DNA of 22,758 bases. It comes from Pseudomonadota bacterium. Its GTDB lineage: Bacteria; Pseudomonadota; Gammaproteobacteria; Xanthomonadales; Xanthomonadaceae. Each line of letters opens with the position of its first letter. Positions within the stretch are counted from its first letter, which is position 1. The position numbers were made by a program, and so were the translations under genes. Location of the stretch: positions 1 through 22,758 of the forward strand of contig JAEWOJ010000073.1 in the NCBI GenBank assembly GCA_023399815.1, in the 5' to 3' direction. Shown here piece after piece: positions 1-7,940 of the stretch. The notes under the pieces were generated by a model. The model had not been told where the DNA came from. It saw only the letters and a program-made list of their open reading frames with translations, and did not search any database.

Positions 1-202
1 CCAGTCGCGCGCGCTGGGCGGTTCGGTGCTTGGCGTGGGCAAGTACATTTCGCCGAAGCTGTATGTGGGCTATGGCGTTTCGCTGGTCGGCAGCGGCTCG
101 GTGTTGACGCTGAAATACCTGCTCAGCCGCGGCTTCGATGTGGAAGTGGAGTCGAGCACGGTGGAGAACCGCGGCTCGCTGAACTGGCGAAAGGAAAAGT
201 AA
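1..202 (+). CDS. tamB: TamB C-terminal end (partial)
   Basis: Only the last 66 codons are present, read from base 2 to the TAA at 200-202. The peptide contains LGVGKYISPKLYVGYGVSL, then LTLKYLLSRGF, and ends in NWRKEK. This matches the conserved end of the TamB/DUF490 family, where GKYxSPxLYVxYG is the hallmark. TamB is an inner-membrane-anchored periplasmic protein that works with TamA; it takes part in outer-membrane protein assembly and is proposed to carry phospholipid between the membranes. The start and the beta-taco body lie outside the window. The family call rests on the C-terminal motif alone but is distinctive. A perfect palindrome directly follows the stop codon. Confidence 0.85.
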   Translation, partial: QSRALGGSVLGVGKYISPKLYVGYGVSLVGSGSVLTLKYLLSRGFDVEVESSTVENRGSLNWRKEK

Positions 203-222
203 GGCCGGCCACTGGCCGGCCG
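196..222. repeat. REP-like hairpin after tamB
   Basis: GGCCGGCC at 203-210 and 214-221 form a perfect 8-bp stem with a 3-base ACT loop, starting on the base after the tamB stop. The preceding GTAA overlaps the stop codon and resembles the GTAG head of Stenotrophomonas SMAG repeats, so this may be a decayed REP element that now ends tamB transcription. There is no T tract, so intrinsic termination is uncertain. Confidence 0.45.
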
Positions 223-316
223 TCGCCGCGGATCCTGCATACCCAACCTTCGGCCGTTGTCCGCGAACGCGGCAACGGCTATGGTCGCGGACTGTTCTGT
301 ACTGCCGGAAACGCCA

Positions 317-2458
317 ATGCCCGTCCGTAACGTCCTCGCCATCGCCCTGGCCCTGGGCCTGCCTGCCGCCGCCCACGCCGATGAAGGCATGTGGATGCCG
401 ACCCAGCTGCCGGAACTGGCCAGACCGCTCAAGGACGCCGGTTTCAAGGGCGACCCGGCGCGCCTGGCCGATGTCACCGCGCCGCCGCTGAGCGCGGTGG
501 TACGGGCCGGCGGTGGCACGGGTTCTTTCGTGTCCGGCGACGGACTGTTGCTGACCAACCATCACGTGGCGATGGGGGTGATCCAGTACAACAGCACGCC
601 GGAGCATAACCTGATCAACGAGGGCTTCATCGCCAACGGACGTGCCGACGAGCGCCCATCCAACCCGGATTTCCGTCTGCTGGTCACGGTCGGGTTCGAC
701 AAGGTCACCGATGATGTCCTGAAGGATGCGCGTGGCAAGTCCGGTCGCGCCTATTTCGATGCCGTGGATGCGGCCAGCAAGCGGATCGTGGCCGACTGCG
801 AGCGCGATGGCAGCGTACGCTGCTCGGTCGCCAACATGTACTACGGCAGTGATTTCTATCGTATTTCGCAGCTGGAGATCAGCGACGTGCGTCTGGTGTA
901 CGCACCGCCGCGCGCCATCGGTAATTACGGCGATGAGATCGACAACTTCATGTGGCCGCGCCATACCGGCGATTTCACCCTGCTGCGTGCCTATGTAGGC
1001 AAGGATGGCAAGCCGGCCGCCTATAGTCCGGACAACGTTCCCTACCAGCCGCCGGCGCACCTGAAGATGTCGGTGGAAGGGCCGAAGGCCGGCGATTACG
1101 CGATGCTGGCCGGTTATCCCGGCATCACCTACCGGCACCGCACCGCTGCCGAGTTCGCCAGCCAGATCGATGCCGTGCTGCCGCGACGGGTGGAGGTGTT
1201 CCAGCAACTGATCGATACCATCGAGGCGGCCAGTGCAGGTGATGAGCAGGCGCGCACGCGTTACGCATCGCAGCTGCAATCGCTGAAGAACAACCGCAAG
1301 CGTGCCGCCGGCGAGCTGGAAGGCCTGTTGCGCAGCGATGCAAAGGCGCAGCGTGCGGCCGACGAGCAGGCCATGCTGGCGGCCACCGACCCCCGATACC
1401 GTGCCGACATCCAGGCACTGGCGGCCAACCTGTCCGCTGGCGCGGCGGCAGGCGAGCGCGATCTGCTGCTGGACCTGGCCGCCGGCCAGAGCCAGCTGCT
1501 GCGTTCGGCGATGCTGCTGGAACGGCTGCGGATTGAATCCGCCAGGCCTGACGCCCAGCGTGAAACCGGCTACCAGCAGCGCGACCAGCAACTGCTGGAA
1601 GGCGTGCTGCGGCAGGTGCAGCGCCGCTATGCGCCGCAGGTGGAGAAGGCACTGCTGACCACGTTGTTCACCCGTTACCAGAAGCTGCCCGACGCGCAGC
1701 GGGTGCAGGAATTCGATGCCGCGTTCGGGCGCACGCCGCAGCAGCTGGCCAGCGCGCTGGATTCGCTTTATGCCGACACCCGGCTGGGCGAGGAGAACGA
1801 ACGCCTGTCGCGCTTTGCCGCTGCCCGTGAAGGCCGGCCGCTGGCAGACGATCCGCTGCTGGCGGCGGCTGCACCCCTGGTGGCCGCACAGCTGCGCCTG
1901 GAAGACGAGAAGAAGACCCGTGACGGCGAAGACCTGCGCCTGCGTCCGGCCTACATGCAGGCGCTGTTCGCCTGGCGTGCACGGCAGGGCCGCGCCGTGT
2001 ACCCGGATGCCAACCGGACCCTGCGCATCAGCTATGGCAAGGTGGAAGCACTGCACCCGCGCGATGCGGTGAGCTTCGATCCGGTGACCACGGTGGCCGG
2101 CATTGTCGAGAAGAACACCAATGCCTATCCGTTCGATGCCCCCAGGCCGCTCCTGGATGCGATCGCCAAGGGTGACTTCGGCAGTACCGCCGATCCGGCG
2201 TTGAAGACCCAGACGGTCAACTTCCTCACCAACCTGGATACCACCGGCGGTAATTCCGGCTCACCGGTGCTCAATGCAAAGGGCGAACTGATCGGCCTGA
2301 ACTTCGACAGCAACTGGGAGTCGGTGAGCGCCAGCTGGTGGTTCGATCCGCGCTACAAGCGGGCGGTGCACGTGGACATGCGCTACCTGCGCTGGCTGCT
2401 GGCCAAGGTGTATCCGGCGCCGGCCCTGCTGCAGGAAATGGGCGTGCCGGCGGAGTAA
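317..2458 (+). CDS. S46 family dipeptidyl peptidase, DPP7-like, secreted
   Basis: This 713-residue protein belongs to peptidase family S46 (DPP7/DPP11), serine exopeptidases that release dipeptides from peptide N-termini in the periplasm or at the cell surface. The ATG at 317 is preferred over an upstream in-frame start at 257 because GGAA lies 6 bases before it and a clean signal peptide follows (hydrophobic residues 6-19, cleavage after AHA at 21). The catalytic His is in LTNHHVA (H83), a candidate Asp lies in the RHTGDF region, and the nucleophile Ser is in GGNSGSP (about S647). The length fits the family. Eighteen residues after the nucleophile, where DPP11 has Arg and DPP7 has Gly (family knowledge from memory), this protein has Ser665 in NFDSNW, which argues for DPP7-like hydrophobic preference and against the acidic preference of DPP11. 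It probably has its own promoter, as a hairpin separates it from tamB. Confidence 0.9.
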   Translation: MPVRNVLAIALALGLPAAAHADEGMWMPTQLPELARPLKDAGFKGDPARLADVTAPPLSAVVRAGGGTGSFVSGDGLLLTNHHVAMGVIQYNSTPEHNLINEGFIANGRADERPSNPDFRLLVTVGFDKVTDDVLKDARGKSGRAYFDAVDAASKRIVADCERDGSVRCSVANMYYGSDFYRISQLEISDVRLVYAPPRAIGNYGDEIDNFMWPRHTGDFTLLRAYVGKDGKPAAYSPDNVPYQPPAHLKMSVEGPKAGDYAMLAGYPGITYRHRTAAEFASQIDAVLPRRVEVFQQLIDTIEAASAGDEQARTRYASQLQSLKNNRKRAAGELEGLLRSDAKAQRAADEQAMLAATDPRYRADIQALAANLSAGAAAGERDLLLDLAAGQSQLLRSAMLLERLRIESARPDAQRETGYQQRDQQLLEGVLRQVQRRYAPQVEKALLTTLFTRYQKLPDAQRVQEFDAAFGRTPQQLASALDSLYADTRLGEENERLSRFAAAREGRPLADDPLLAAAAPLVAAQLRLEDEKKTRDGEDLRLRPAYMQALFAWRARQGRAVYPDANRTLRISYGKVEALHPRDAVSFDPVTTVAGIVEKNTNAYPFDAPRPLLDAIAKGDFGSTADPALKTQTVNFLTNLDTTGGNSGSPVLNAKGELIGLNFDSNWESVSASWWFDPRYKRAVHVDMRYLRWLLAKVYPAPALLQEMGVPAE

Positions 2459-2462
2459 GGAC

Positions 2463-2476
2463 GCCTGCCCGCAGGC
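2463..2476. terminator. small hairpin after the S46 peptidase gene
   Basis: GCCTGC (2463-2468) and GCAGGC (2471-2476) form a 6-bp stem with a 2-base loop, 5 bases after the stop. It lies between two convergent genes and could end either transcript. No T run follows, so the call is weak. Confidence 0.3.
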
Positions 2477-2522
2477 ATCCGCTGCGGACCGGACCCCCGT
2501 GTCGCCGTCGGTGGTGATCAGC

Positions 2523-3257
2523 TCATATGACCCAGCTTATCTGGCAGGGTGCCTGTGAGAGATCCGGGGCATGGGTGGCATACGTCGCCGGCTCAACGCC
2601 CGGCGGCGGCGTCACCGGCACCATCGGCGGCGGTGCCTTATCGTTCCAGGCAGCGATCCGGAAGGCGATACGCGCCGGATGCCCCGGATTCGCCGGGGCA
2701 AGTTCGCGCACGGCGAAAAGCTGGGCGTGGCTTGGCACCAGGCCTTTCTCCTTGCAGGTGAGGATGAGCTTTTCCACGATGGCCGCGGCAGTGGCCTGCC
2801 GACGATCGCCTGGGGTGACGACGTAAGGGACCGGGAGTGTACCCAGCTCACGCAGGACCTCATTCACGAGATTGCGGCTCACATGCGCGCTTTCATGATG
2901 CGCCAGTGCCAGGGCAATGTTCGATGTCACAAGATGGTCGCCGCCGGCACAGATGTCACGAAGATGCGCGACGAAGCGTACCGTCTGCCGTTCCACGGCT
3001 GAAAGTTCAGCCGCTTCACCCTCTACTGGAAGCTGCAGGGCCGTGTGCAGCGCGTGCAGGGTTTCACTCTCGCCCAGCTCGCCCATGCCATCTGCCGGTA
3101 TGTGCGTATGGGGTTCAAACGAAGCGTTGGCGATCTCCTGCAGTACGCTGCCCAAGCGGCTGCTCAATGCGTCGCGCCCGGAAAGGCTGGCTGGCAGGTT
3201 GTGCGCCAGTCGGTTCTGGAGCCGCTCGGTCAGGGGGGACGCGTTGATCTGCGGCAT
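2523..3257 (-). CDS. hypothetical protein, no recognised family
   Basis: This leftward gene encodes 244 residues from the ATG at 3257, which has GGAG 6 bases upstream; an earlier in-frame ATG at 3308 lacks such support. The product starts MPQINASPLTERLQNRLA. It has no signal peptide or membrane segment and looks like a soluble, largely helical protein with an N-terminal amphipathic stretch. A middle part (about 70-180) is rich in His and Ala, including ALAHHESAHVSRN. Pro-rich sequence appears near the C-terminus (PPPMVPVTPPPG). The HHESAH string resembles a metal-binding HExxH only loosely (it reads HESAH), so no protease function is claimed. Third positions are less GC-biased than in the genes beyond 5.3 kb. 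It converges with the S46 gene and diverges from crbS. No function can be assigned. Confidence 0.65.
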   Translation of the reverse strand: MPQINASPLTERLQNRLAHNLPASLSGRDALSSRLGSVLQEIANASFEPHTHIPADGMGELGESETLHALHTALQLPVEGEAAELSAVERQTVRFVAHLRDICAGGDHLVTSNIALALAHHESAHVSRNLVNEVLRELGTLPVPYVVTPGDRRQATAAAIVEKLILTCKEKGLVPSHAQLFAVRELAPANPGHPARIAFRIAAWNDKAPPPMVPVTPPPGVEPATYATHAPDLSQAPCQISWVI

Positions 3258-3432
3258 GGAATCTCCGGAACAGGGAATTCTGCGCTTGACCCTATCGGGC
3301 ATTGCCACAATCGCATATCAGGTTATCTGCAGATCGATCGGTGGATGAGCCCACGGGCACGTCCGAGCCGTATGGGCTGATCACGACACAACCCTCTACA
3401 CTGTCGCCACCCCTGCCTTAGGAAACGGGCCC
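3258..3432. promoter_or_regulatory. divergent intergenic region before crbS
   Basis: These 175 bases must hold the promoters of the leftward hypothetical gene and of crbS. TACACT at 3398-3403 is a fair -10 box for crbS, with only a weak -35. A second possible rightward -35, TTGACC, lies near 3285 without a good partner. The assignment is tentative. Confidence 0.3.
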
Positions 3433-6400
3433 TTGGTCTCGAGCTGGATCCTGCTGCTGGTCTCGGTCGCCTACGCCGCGCTGCTGTTCGGCGTGGCGTG
3501 GTGGGGCGACCGTCGGCCGATGTATCCGGACCGGCCGTGGTTGCGCCCGGTGGTCTACAGCCTGGCGCTGGCGGTGTACTGCTCGTCGTGGACCTTCTAC
3601 GGCGCGGTAGGTACCGCCGTGCGAAGTGGTATCGGCTACCTGCCGATCTACATCGGCCCGCTGCTGATGATGCTGTTCGGATGGCGCATCATCGAACGCC
3701 TGGCACTGATCGCGCGCAGCCAGAACGTGGTGTCCATCGCCGATTTCATCTCCTCGCGGTTCGGTCGTTCGCGGCGGCTGGCGGCGCTGGTGGCCTTCAT
3801 CGCGCTGGTCGGCATCGTTCCGTACCTGGCGCTGCAGTACAAGGCCGTGGCGATGAGCCTGCAGGTGCTGACCGGCAACAACGGACCGACCGGCTACTTC
3901 AGCGATCCGGCGTTGTACGTGGCGTTGCTGATGGCCCTGTTCGCCACCCTGTTCGGCACCCGCCAGGTGGACGCCACCGAGCACCACCACGGCATGATGC
4001 TGGCCATCGCGCTGGAATCGGTGATCAAGCTGCTGGCGATGGTGGCGGTGGGCGTATTCGCCTATGTATGGCTGGGCAAGCGCACCGATGCTGTGGTGGA
4101 ATCGGCGCATACGCTGTTCACTTCGCTGCCGCCGGTAGGCTTCATTTCGCAGACGCTGCTCAGTTTCCTGGCCATCGTCTGCCTGCCACGCCAGTTCCAC
4201 GTGGCCGTGGTGGAATGCGGGGATGTCCGCGACGTGCGGCGCGCGCGCTGGATGTTCGGGGGCTACCTGGTGCTGATCTCGGCGATGGTGGTGCCGATCG
4301 CCACCGCCGGCGTCACCCTGTTCGGCACCGGTGGCAGCGTCGCCGACGACGCGATGGTGCTGGCGCTGCCGCTGGCCGAAGGCCGCAACGTGCTGGCCTT
4401 GATCGCCTATGTGGGTGGATTCTCGGCGGCGACCGGCATGGTCATCGTGTCCTCGATCGCGCTGGCCACCATGGTCAGCAACGATCTGGTGATGCCGGTG
4501 CTGCTGCGTCGCAGCGGCGACCACGAGGAAGCGGCGGATGTCGCCTCGCGGGTGCTGTGGATACGCCGGCTGGCGATCCTGCTGCTGGCGTTGATGGCCT
4601 ACAGCTACTACCGCAGCAGCAGCAACGACAGCACGCTGGCGTCGTATGGCCTGATGGCCTTCGCCGCGGTGGCGCAGTTCGCGCCGGGATTGATCGGTGG
4701 CCTGTACTGGCGTGGTGCCAGCCGCCGTGGCGTGGAAACCGGCATCGTGCTCGGCTTCGCCACCTGGATCTATACGTTGCTGTTGCCGGCGCTGACGCAG
4801 GCAGGATGGATGGACGCCGGCTGGCTGCAGTCCGGGCTGTTCGGGGTGGCGTGGTTGCGTCCGCAGCAGCTGTTCGGCATGAGCGGGTGGGACCCGTTGA
4901 CCCACGGCACGTTCTGGTCGTTGCTGGTCAACGCCGCGGCGATGATGCTGGTCTCGGCACGCTGGCGGCCCGCCGTGGACGAGCGCCTGCGTGCTGCACC
5001 GTTCCTGGACCCCTATGCGCAGCGGCCTTCGGTGAGCGCCGGCTGGCCCGGCCACGTGCATGTCGGCGACCTGCTGGCGCTGGCCTCGCGCGTGGTTGGC
5101 GAGCGCCATGCACGGCGCTCGTTCTTCGAACAGGCGCAGTCGCTGGGGCGCGAGCTGCAGCCGCAGGTTCCCGCCGACCGGCCCTGGGTGCAGTTCACCG
5201 AACGCCTGCTGGCCGCATCGATCGGTGCGGCCTCGGCGCGCCTGCTGCTGACCAGCCTGCTGCGCGGCTCCGGCATGGACCTGGGCGAAGTGGTGGCGGT
5301 GCTGGACGAGGCCGGGCAGGAACTGCGCTTCAACCGCGAGATCCTGTCCACCACGCTGGAGAACATCAGCGCCGGGGTCAGCGTGGTCGATCCGGACATG
5401 CGCCTGACCGCGTGGAACCGCCGCTACCAGCAGATGTTCGGCTATCCCGACGGCATGCTCTACGTCGGCCGCCCGGTCGCCGACCTGATCCGCTACAACG
5501 CCGAGCGCGGCGAACTGGGCGAGGGCGACATCGAGGCGCAGATCGCCCGCCGCATCGGCCACATGCGCGCGGGCACGCCGCACGTGTTCGAGCGCACCGG
5601 CGCCGACGGCAAGGTGATCGAGCTGCGCGGCCAGGCGCTGCCCGGCGGTGGCTACGTCACCAGCTACAACGACATCACCGACTTCAAGCGCGCCGAGCAG
5701 GCGCTGCTGGAAGCCAACGAGACCCTGGAGCAGCGCGTGGCCGAGCGCTCGCAGGTGGCCGAGGCGGCGCAGCAGTCCAAGACCCGCTTCCTGGCCGCGA
5801 TCAGCCACGACGTGCTGCAGCCGCTCAACGCCGCGCGCCTGTTCGCCTCGGCGCTGCGCGACAGCCTGGACGACAACGACGAGCAGCGGCACCTGGCCGA
5901 GCGCGTGGACGCCTCGCTGCGCGCGGCCGAGGAACTGCTCGACGGCCTGCTCGACGTGTCGCGCCTGGACGCCGGCGGCCTGCGGCCCACCGTCACCGAT
6001 TTCGACGCCGCCGTGCTGGTGCGCGAACTGGCCGCGCAGTACACGCCGGTGGCGGCCGGGCGCGGCCTGCGCCTGCACGTGTTCGCGCGCCAGGCGTGGG
6101 TGCGCAGCGACCGCCGCCTGCTGCGCCGCGTGCTGCAGAACTTCATGGCCAACGCGCTGCGCTATACCCGCAGCGGCCGCATCGTGCTGGCGCTGCGGGT
6201 GCGCGGCGCGCAGGTCGAGCTGCAGGTGTGGGACACCGGCCCGGGCATCCCCGAGCACCACATGCAGCAGATCTTCAACGAGTTCCACCGCTACCAGCAG
6301 CCGTTCGACTGGGGCGAGCAGGGCCTGGGCCTGGGCCTGTCGATCTGCCAGCGCATCTCGCGCCTGCTCGGCCACGGCCTGAACGCGCGCAGCCAGCCCG

Positions 6401-6858
6401 GCCGCGGCAGCATGTTCTCCATCACCCTGCCGCACGTGCCGGCACCGGCGGTGGTGCCGCCGCCGCGCGCGGCGACGGCCTTCGGCGGCGACGACGCGCT
6501 GGCCGGGCTGCGCGTGCTGTGCGTGGACAACGACCAGGAGATCCTCGACGGCATGCGCGCGCTGCTCGGCCGCTGGAAGGTGCAGGTGATCGCCGCCAGC
6601 ACTGTGGACATGGCGCTGGAGAAGGTGGCCGAGCGCCCGGACGTGATGCTGGTGGACTTCCACCTGCACGACCGCATGGACGGCCTCGACACCCTGGTCG
6701 CACTGCGCGCGGCCGCGGGCCGGCCGCTGCCCGGCGCGTTGCTCACCGCCGATGGCCGCGACGAACTGAAGCGCCATGCGCGCGAACGCGGCTACCGCGT
6801 GCTGACCAAGCCGGTGAAGCCGGCCTCGCTGCGCGCCTTCCTGACCGCGCTGCGCTGA
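3433..6858 (+). CDS. crbS: CrbS/MxtR-type hybrid sensor histidine kinase with symporter domain
   Basis: This is an inner-membrane hybrid histidine kinase of 1141 residues. Residues 1-500 form a multi-pass sodium/solute-symporter (SLC5-like) module opening with WILLLVSVAYAALLFGVAWW. About 535-620 fit the STAC linker typical of these proteins. A PAS domain follows at about 637-760 (ENISAGVSVVD to SYNDITDFKRAEQ). The kinase core has the H-box SHDVLQPLNAAR (phospho-His 792), an N-box NFMANALRYT, DTGPGIP and GLGLGLSI. A C-terminal receiver has acceptor Asp1075 in LVDFHL and KPVKP near the end. CrbS of Vibrio and MxtR of Pseudomonas share this layout and activate acs through the CrbR/ErdR regulator; such a regulator and acs lie about 4 kb downstream, which supports the role. 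The start is TTG, with AGGAAA 7 bases upstream. Third-position GC rises sharply after about 5.25 kb, inside the gene. Confidence 0.85.
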   Translation: MVSSWILLLVSVAYAALLFGVAWWGDRRPMYPDRPWLRPVVYSLALAVYCSSWTFYGAVGTAVRSGIGYLPIYIGPLLMMLFGWRIIERLALIARSQNVVSIADFISSRFGRSRRLAALVAFIALVGIVPYLALQYKAVAMSLQVLTGNNGPTGYFSDPALYVALLMALFATLFGTRQVDATEHHHGMMLAIALESVIKLLAMVAVGVFAYVWLGKRTDAVVESAHTLFTSLPPVGFISQTLLSFLAIVCLPRQFHVAVVECGDVRDVRRARWMFGGYLVLISAMVVPIATAGVTLFGTGGSVADDAMVLALPLAEGRNVLALIAYVGGFSAATGMVIVSSIALATMVSNDLVMPVLLRRSGDHEEAADVASRVLWIRRLAILLLALMAYSYYRSSSNDSTLASYGLMAFAAVAQFAPGLIGGLYWRGASRRGVETGIVLGFATWIYTLLLPALTQAGWMDAGWLQSGLFGVAWLRPQQLFGMSGWDPLTHGTFWSLLVNAAAMMLVSARWRPAVDERLRAAPFLDPYAQRPSVSAGWPGHVHVGDLLALASRVVGERHARRSFFEQAQSLGRELQPQVPADRPWVQFTERLLAASIGAASARLLLTSLLRGSGMDLGEVVAVLDEAGQELRFNREILSTTLENISAGVSVVDPDMRLTAWNRRYQQMFGYPDGMLYVGRPVADLIRYNAERGELGEGDIEAQIARRIGHMRAGTPHVFERTGADGKVIELRGQALPGGGYVTSYNDITDFKRAEQALLEANETLEQRVAERSQVAEAAQQSKTRFLAAISHDVLQPLNAARLFASALRDSLDDNDEQRHLAERVDASLRAAEELLDGLLDVSRLDAGGLRPTVTDFDAAVLVRELAAQYTPVAAGRGLRLHVFARQAWVRSDRRLLRRVLQNFMANALRYTRSGRIVLALRVRGAQVELQVWDTGPGIPEHHMQQIFNEFHRYQQPFDWGEQGLGLGLSICQRISRLLGHGLNARSQPGRGSMFSITLPHVPAPAVVPPPRAATAFGGDDALAGLRVLCVDNDQEILDGMRALLGRWKVQVIAASTVDMALEKVAERPDVMLVDFHLHDRMDGLDTLVALRAAAGRPLPGALLTADGRDELKRHARERGYRVLTKPVKPASLRAFLTALR

Positions 6859-6867
6859 CGCCGTACT

Positions 6868-6925
6868 CCCTCCCTTTTCGGCGGAGCCGAAAGGGGAGGG
6901 TCGGGGAGGGGTGCTTTTGACGTTC
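6868..6925. repeat. intergenic palindromic repeat, copy 1
   Basis: The left arm CCCTCCCTTTTCGGC (6868-6882) pairs with 6886-6900 around a GGA loop, giving a 15-bp stem with a single G-T pair. The following bases to 6925 (GGGGAGGGGTGCTTTTGACG type) are repeated at 7114-7138. Compared by eye, the two 58-base copies differ at 4 positions. Position 10 bases after the crbS stop suggests the hairpin ends crbS transcription. Confidence 0.75.
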
Positions 6926-6987
6926 GCTGGGAGACTTGAAGCACCCCCTCCCAACCTCCCCCTTTGCTGCGCGCAGGGGAGGGGCAT
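6906..6987. repeat. second inverted-repeat block between crbS and mntP
   Basis: GGGAGGGGTGCTT near 6906 is nearly complementary to AAGCACCCCCTCCC near 6939, forming a large second hairpin. It is followed by a third one made of CCTCCCCCTTTGC and GCGCAGGGGAGG, ending near 6983. Together with copy 1 this is a nested array of C/G-rich palindromes of the type dispersed in xanthomonad intergenic regions. Confidence 0.6.
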
Positions 6988-7043
6988 GACGCGTCGCCAC
7001 CGGGGCTACGCCCCCGACGTGCGCGGCGTCAGGCACGGCTTGC

Positions 7044-7067
7044 GTCGGCCACGCAGGGCCGACCTAC
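7044..7067 (-). repeat. SMAG-like REP element (GTAG-headed hairpin)
   Basis: On the minus strand the element reads GTAG, then GTCGGCC, a 6-base loop and GGCCGAC. This is the layout of the Stenotrophomonas GTAG (SMAG) repetitive palindromes, which in family knowledge are moved or maintained by REP-associated tyrosine transposases. No such transposase is in the window. The element sits between two copies of the 58-base repeat, in the gap between the convergent genes crbS and mntP. Confidence 0.7.
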
Positions 7068-7080
7068 GCGAGGCTGTGCC

Positions 7081-7138
7081 CCCTCCCTTTTCGGCAAAGC
7101 CGAAAGGGGAGGGTTGGGGAGGGGTGCTTTCGACGTTC
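7081..7138. repeat. intergenic palindromic repeat, copy 2
   Basis: This copy has the same arms as the one at 6868-6925: CCCTCCCTTTTCGGC (7081-7095), loop AAA, partner 7099-7113, then the shared GGGGAGGGGTGCTTT tail. Both copies have the same orientation and frame a 155-base interval. It lies 31 bases beyond the mntP stop codon and may also end the mntP transcript. Confidence 0.75.
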
Positions 7139-7169
7139 TTGCCGCGAGCGGAAGCAGCCAGCGCCTGCG

Positions 7170-7751
7170 TCACGCCGCGCCGTGCAGGTGCTCGTACAGG
7201 ATGCTGGCGCCGATGACGATCAGGATCGCGCCGCCGACGATCTCGGCGCGCTTGCCGACCAGGGCGCCGAGCATGCGGCCGAGCATGATGCCCAGGGTGA
7301 CCATCACCAGCGTGCACAGGCCGATGACCAGCGCGACCACGCCGATGTGCACGTCCAGGAAGGCCAGGCTCACGCCGATCGCCGCCGCGTCGATGCTGGT
7401 GGCCAGGCCGGTGGCGGCCAGCGTCCAGAACCGGTGGTGGCGGGTGTCGTCGGCCTCGCTGGCGTCGTCGTCCGCCGCCGGGCGCAGGCCGGCCACGATC
7501 ATGTGCACGCCCAGCGCGCCGAGCAGGGCGAAGGCGATCCAGTGGTCGAAGGCCTCGACGTAGCGCGACGCGGCGCGGCCCAGCAGCCAGCCCAGCACCG
7601 GCGTGATCGCCTCGATCATGCCGAAGATCAGGCCGGCGCGCAGCGCATCGGGCAGGCGCGGGCGGCGCATCGCCGCGCCCTTGCCGATCGCGGCGGCGAA
7701 GGCATCGGTGGACATCGCGAAGCCGACGAGGAGGATGGAGATCGGGGACAT
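7170..7751 (-). CDS. mntP: MntP manganese exporter
   Basis: MntP (DUF204 family) exports excess Mn(II) across the inner membrane. The 193-residue protein has six predicted membrane segments and the two conserved acidic motifs of the family: STDAFAAAIGKG with Asp16, and ATSIDAAAIG with Asp121. The length matches the family. The start at 7751 is chosen over an upstream in-frame ATG at 7865 because MSPISILL begins the first membrane helix, AGGAA lies upstream, and the extra codons would run through the riboswitch leader. The gene is transcribed alone, converging with crbS. It is controlled by a yybP-ykoY leader, as shown for mntP in E. coli and reported for the Xanthomonas homologue. It has no evident link to acetate metabolism. 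Confidence 0.93.
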   Translation of the reverse strand: MSPISILLVGFAMSTDAFAAAIGKGAAMRRPRLPDALRAGLIFGMIEAITPVLGWLLGRAASRYVEAFDHWIAFALLGALGVHMIVAGLRPAADDDASEADDTRHHRFWTLAATGLATSIDAAAIGVSLAFLDVHIGVVALVIGLCTLVMVTLGIMLGRMLGALVGKRAEIVGGAILIVIGASILYEHLHGAA

Positions 7752-7814
7752 CGGGGGTTCCTGGCCGGGCGGAGACGAACGGCACGCGGCGCGCCCAACC
7801 TGAACGTTGCGCAC

Positions 7815-7928
7815 GCGTGCCACTGGTCTCGCCAACCGGGTATGGCTGCACGCGCCACGACGCAATGGTCGAGTGTGTTGACGCGTGCGCTTCCAGGTGC
7901 TGGAAGCAGGCTACTCCCCAAGGGAGCG
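7815..7928 (-). ncRNA. yybP-ykoY manganese riboswitch upstream of mntP
   Basis: The minus strand shows the conserved blocks of this Mn(II)-binding leader in order: TTGGGGAGTAGCC (about 7921-7909), a variable hairpin with CTTCCAGCACCTGGAAG, the CATACCC loop block (near 7843-7837), and GGCGAGACC (7833-7825). These are the signature residues of the yybP-ykoY family. The leader begins just downstream of a good -10 box and ends about 70 bases before the mntP ATG. CGCGTGCC and GGCACGCG (7781-7788 with 7814-7821) can pair just after the aptamer and could be the switching stem. No T run is seen, so control of translation initiation is more likely than termination (inference). Confidence 0.9.
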
Positions 7929-7931
7929 CGG

Positions 7932-7940
7932 ATTTTAGCA
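7932..7940 (-). promoter_or_regulatory. extended -10 promoter of mntP leader
   Basis: The minus strand reads TGC-TAAAAT (7940 to 7932), an extended -10 of the TGnTAtAAT type. It places the transcription start near 7925, precisely at the 5' edge of the riboswitch. The -35 is weak, as is common for extended -10 promoters. Confidence 0.7.

Noticed and set aside
2523..3257. Metalloprotease HExxH motif in the hypothetical protein
   Set aside because: The string is HHESAH, which reads HESAH and does not have the required His at the fifth position in a proper zincin context.
3418..6987. Very long antisense open frame (1189 codons) opposite crbS
   Set aside because: The translation is rich in Arg, His, Gln and Ala without domains, typical of the shadow of a high-GC gene; the sense frame has complete kinase motifs.
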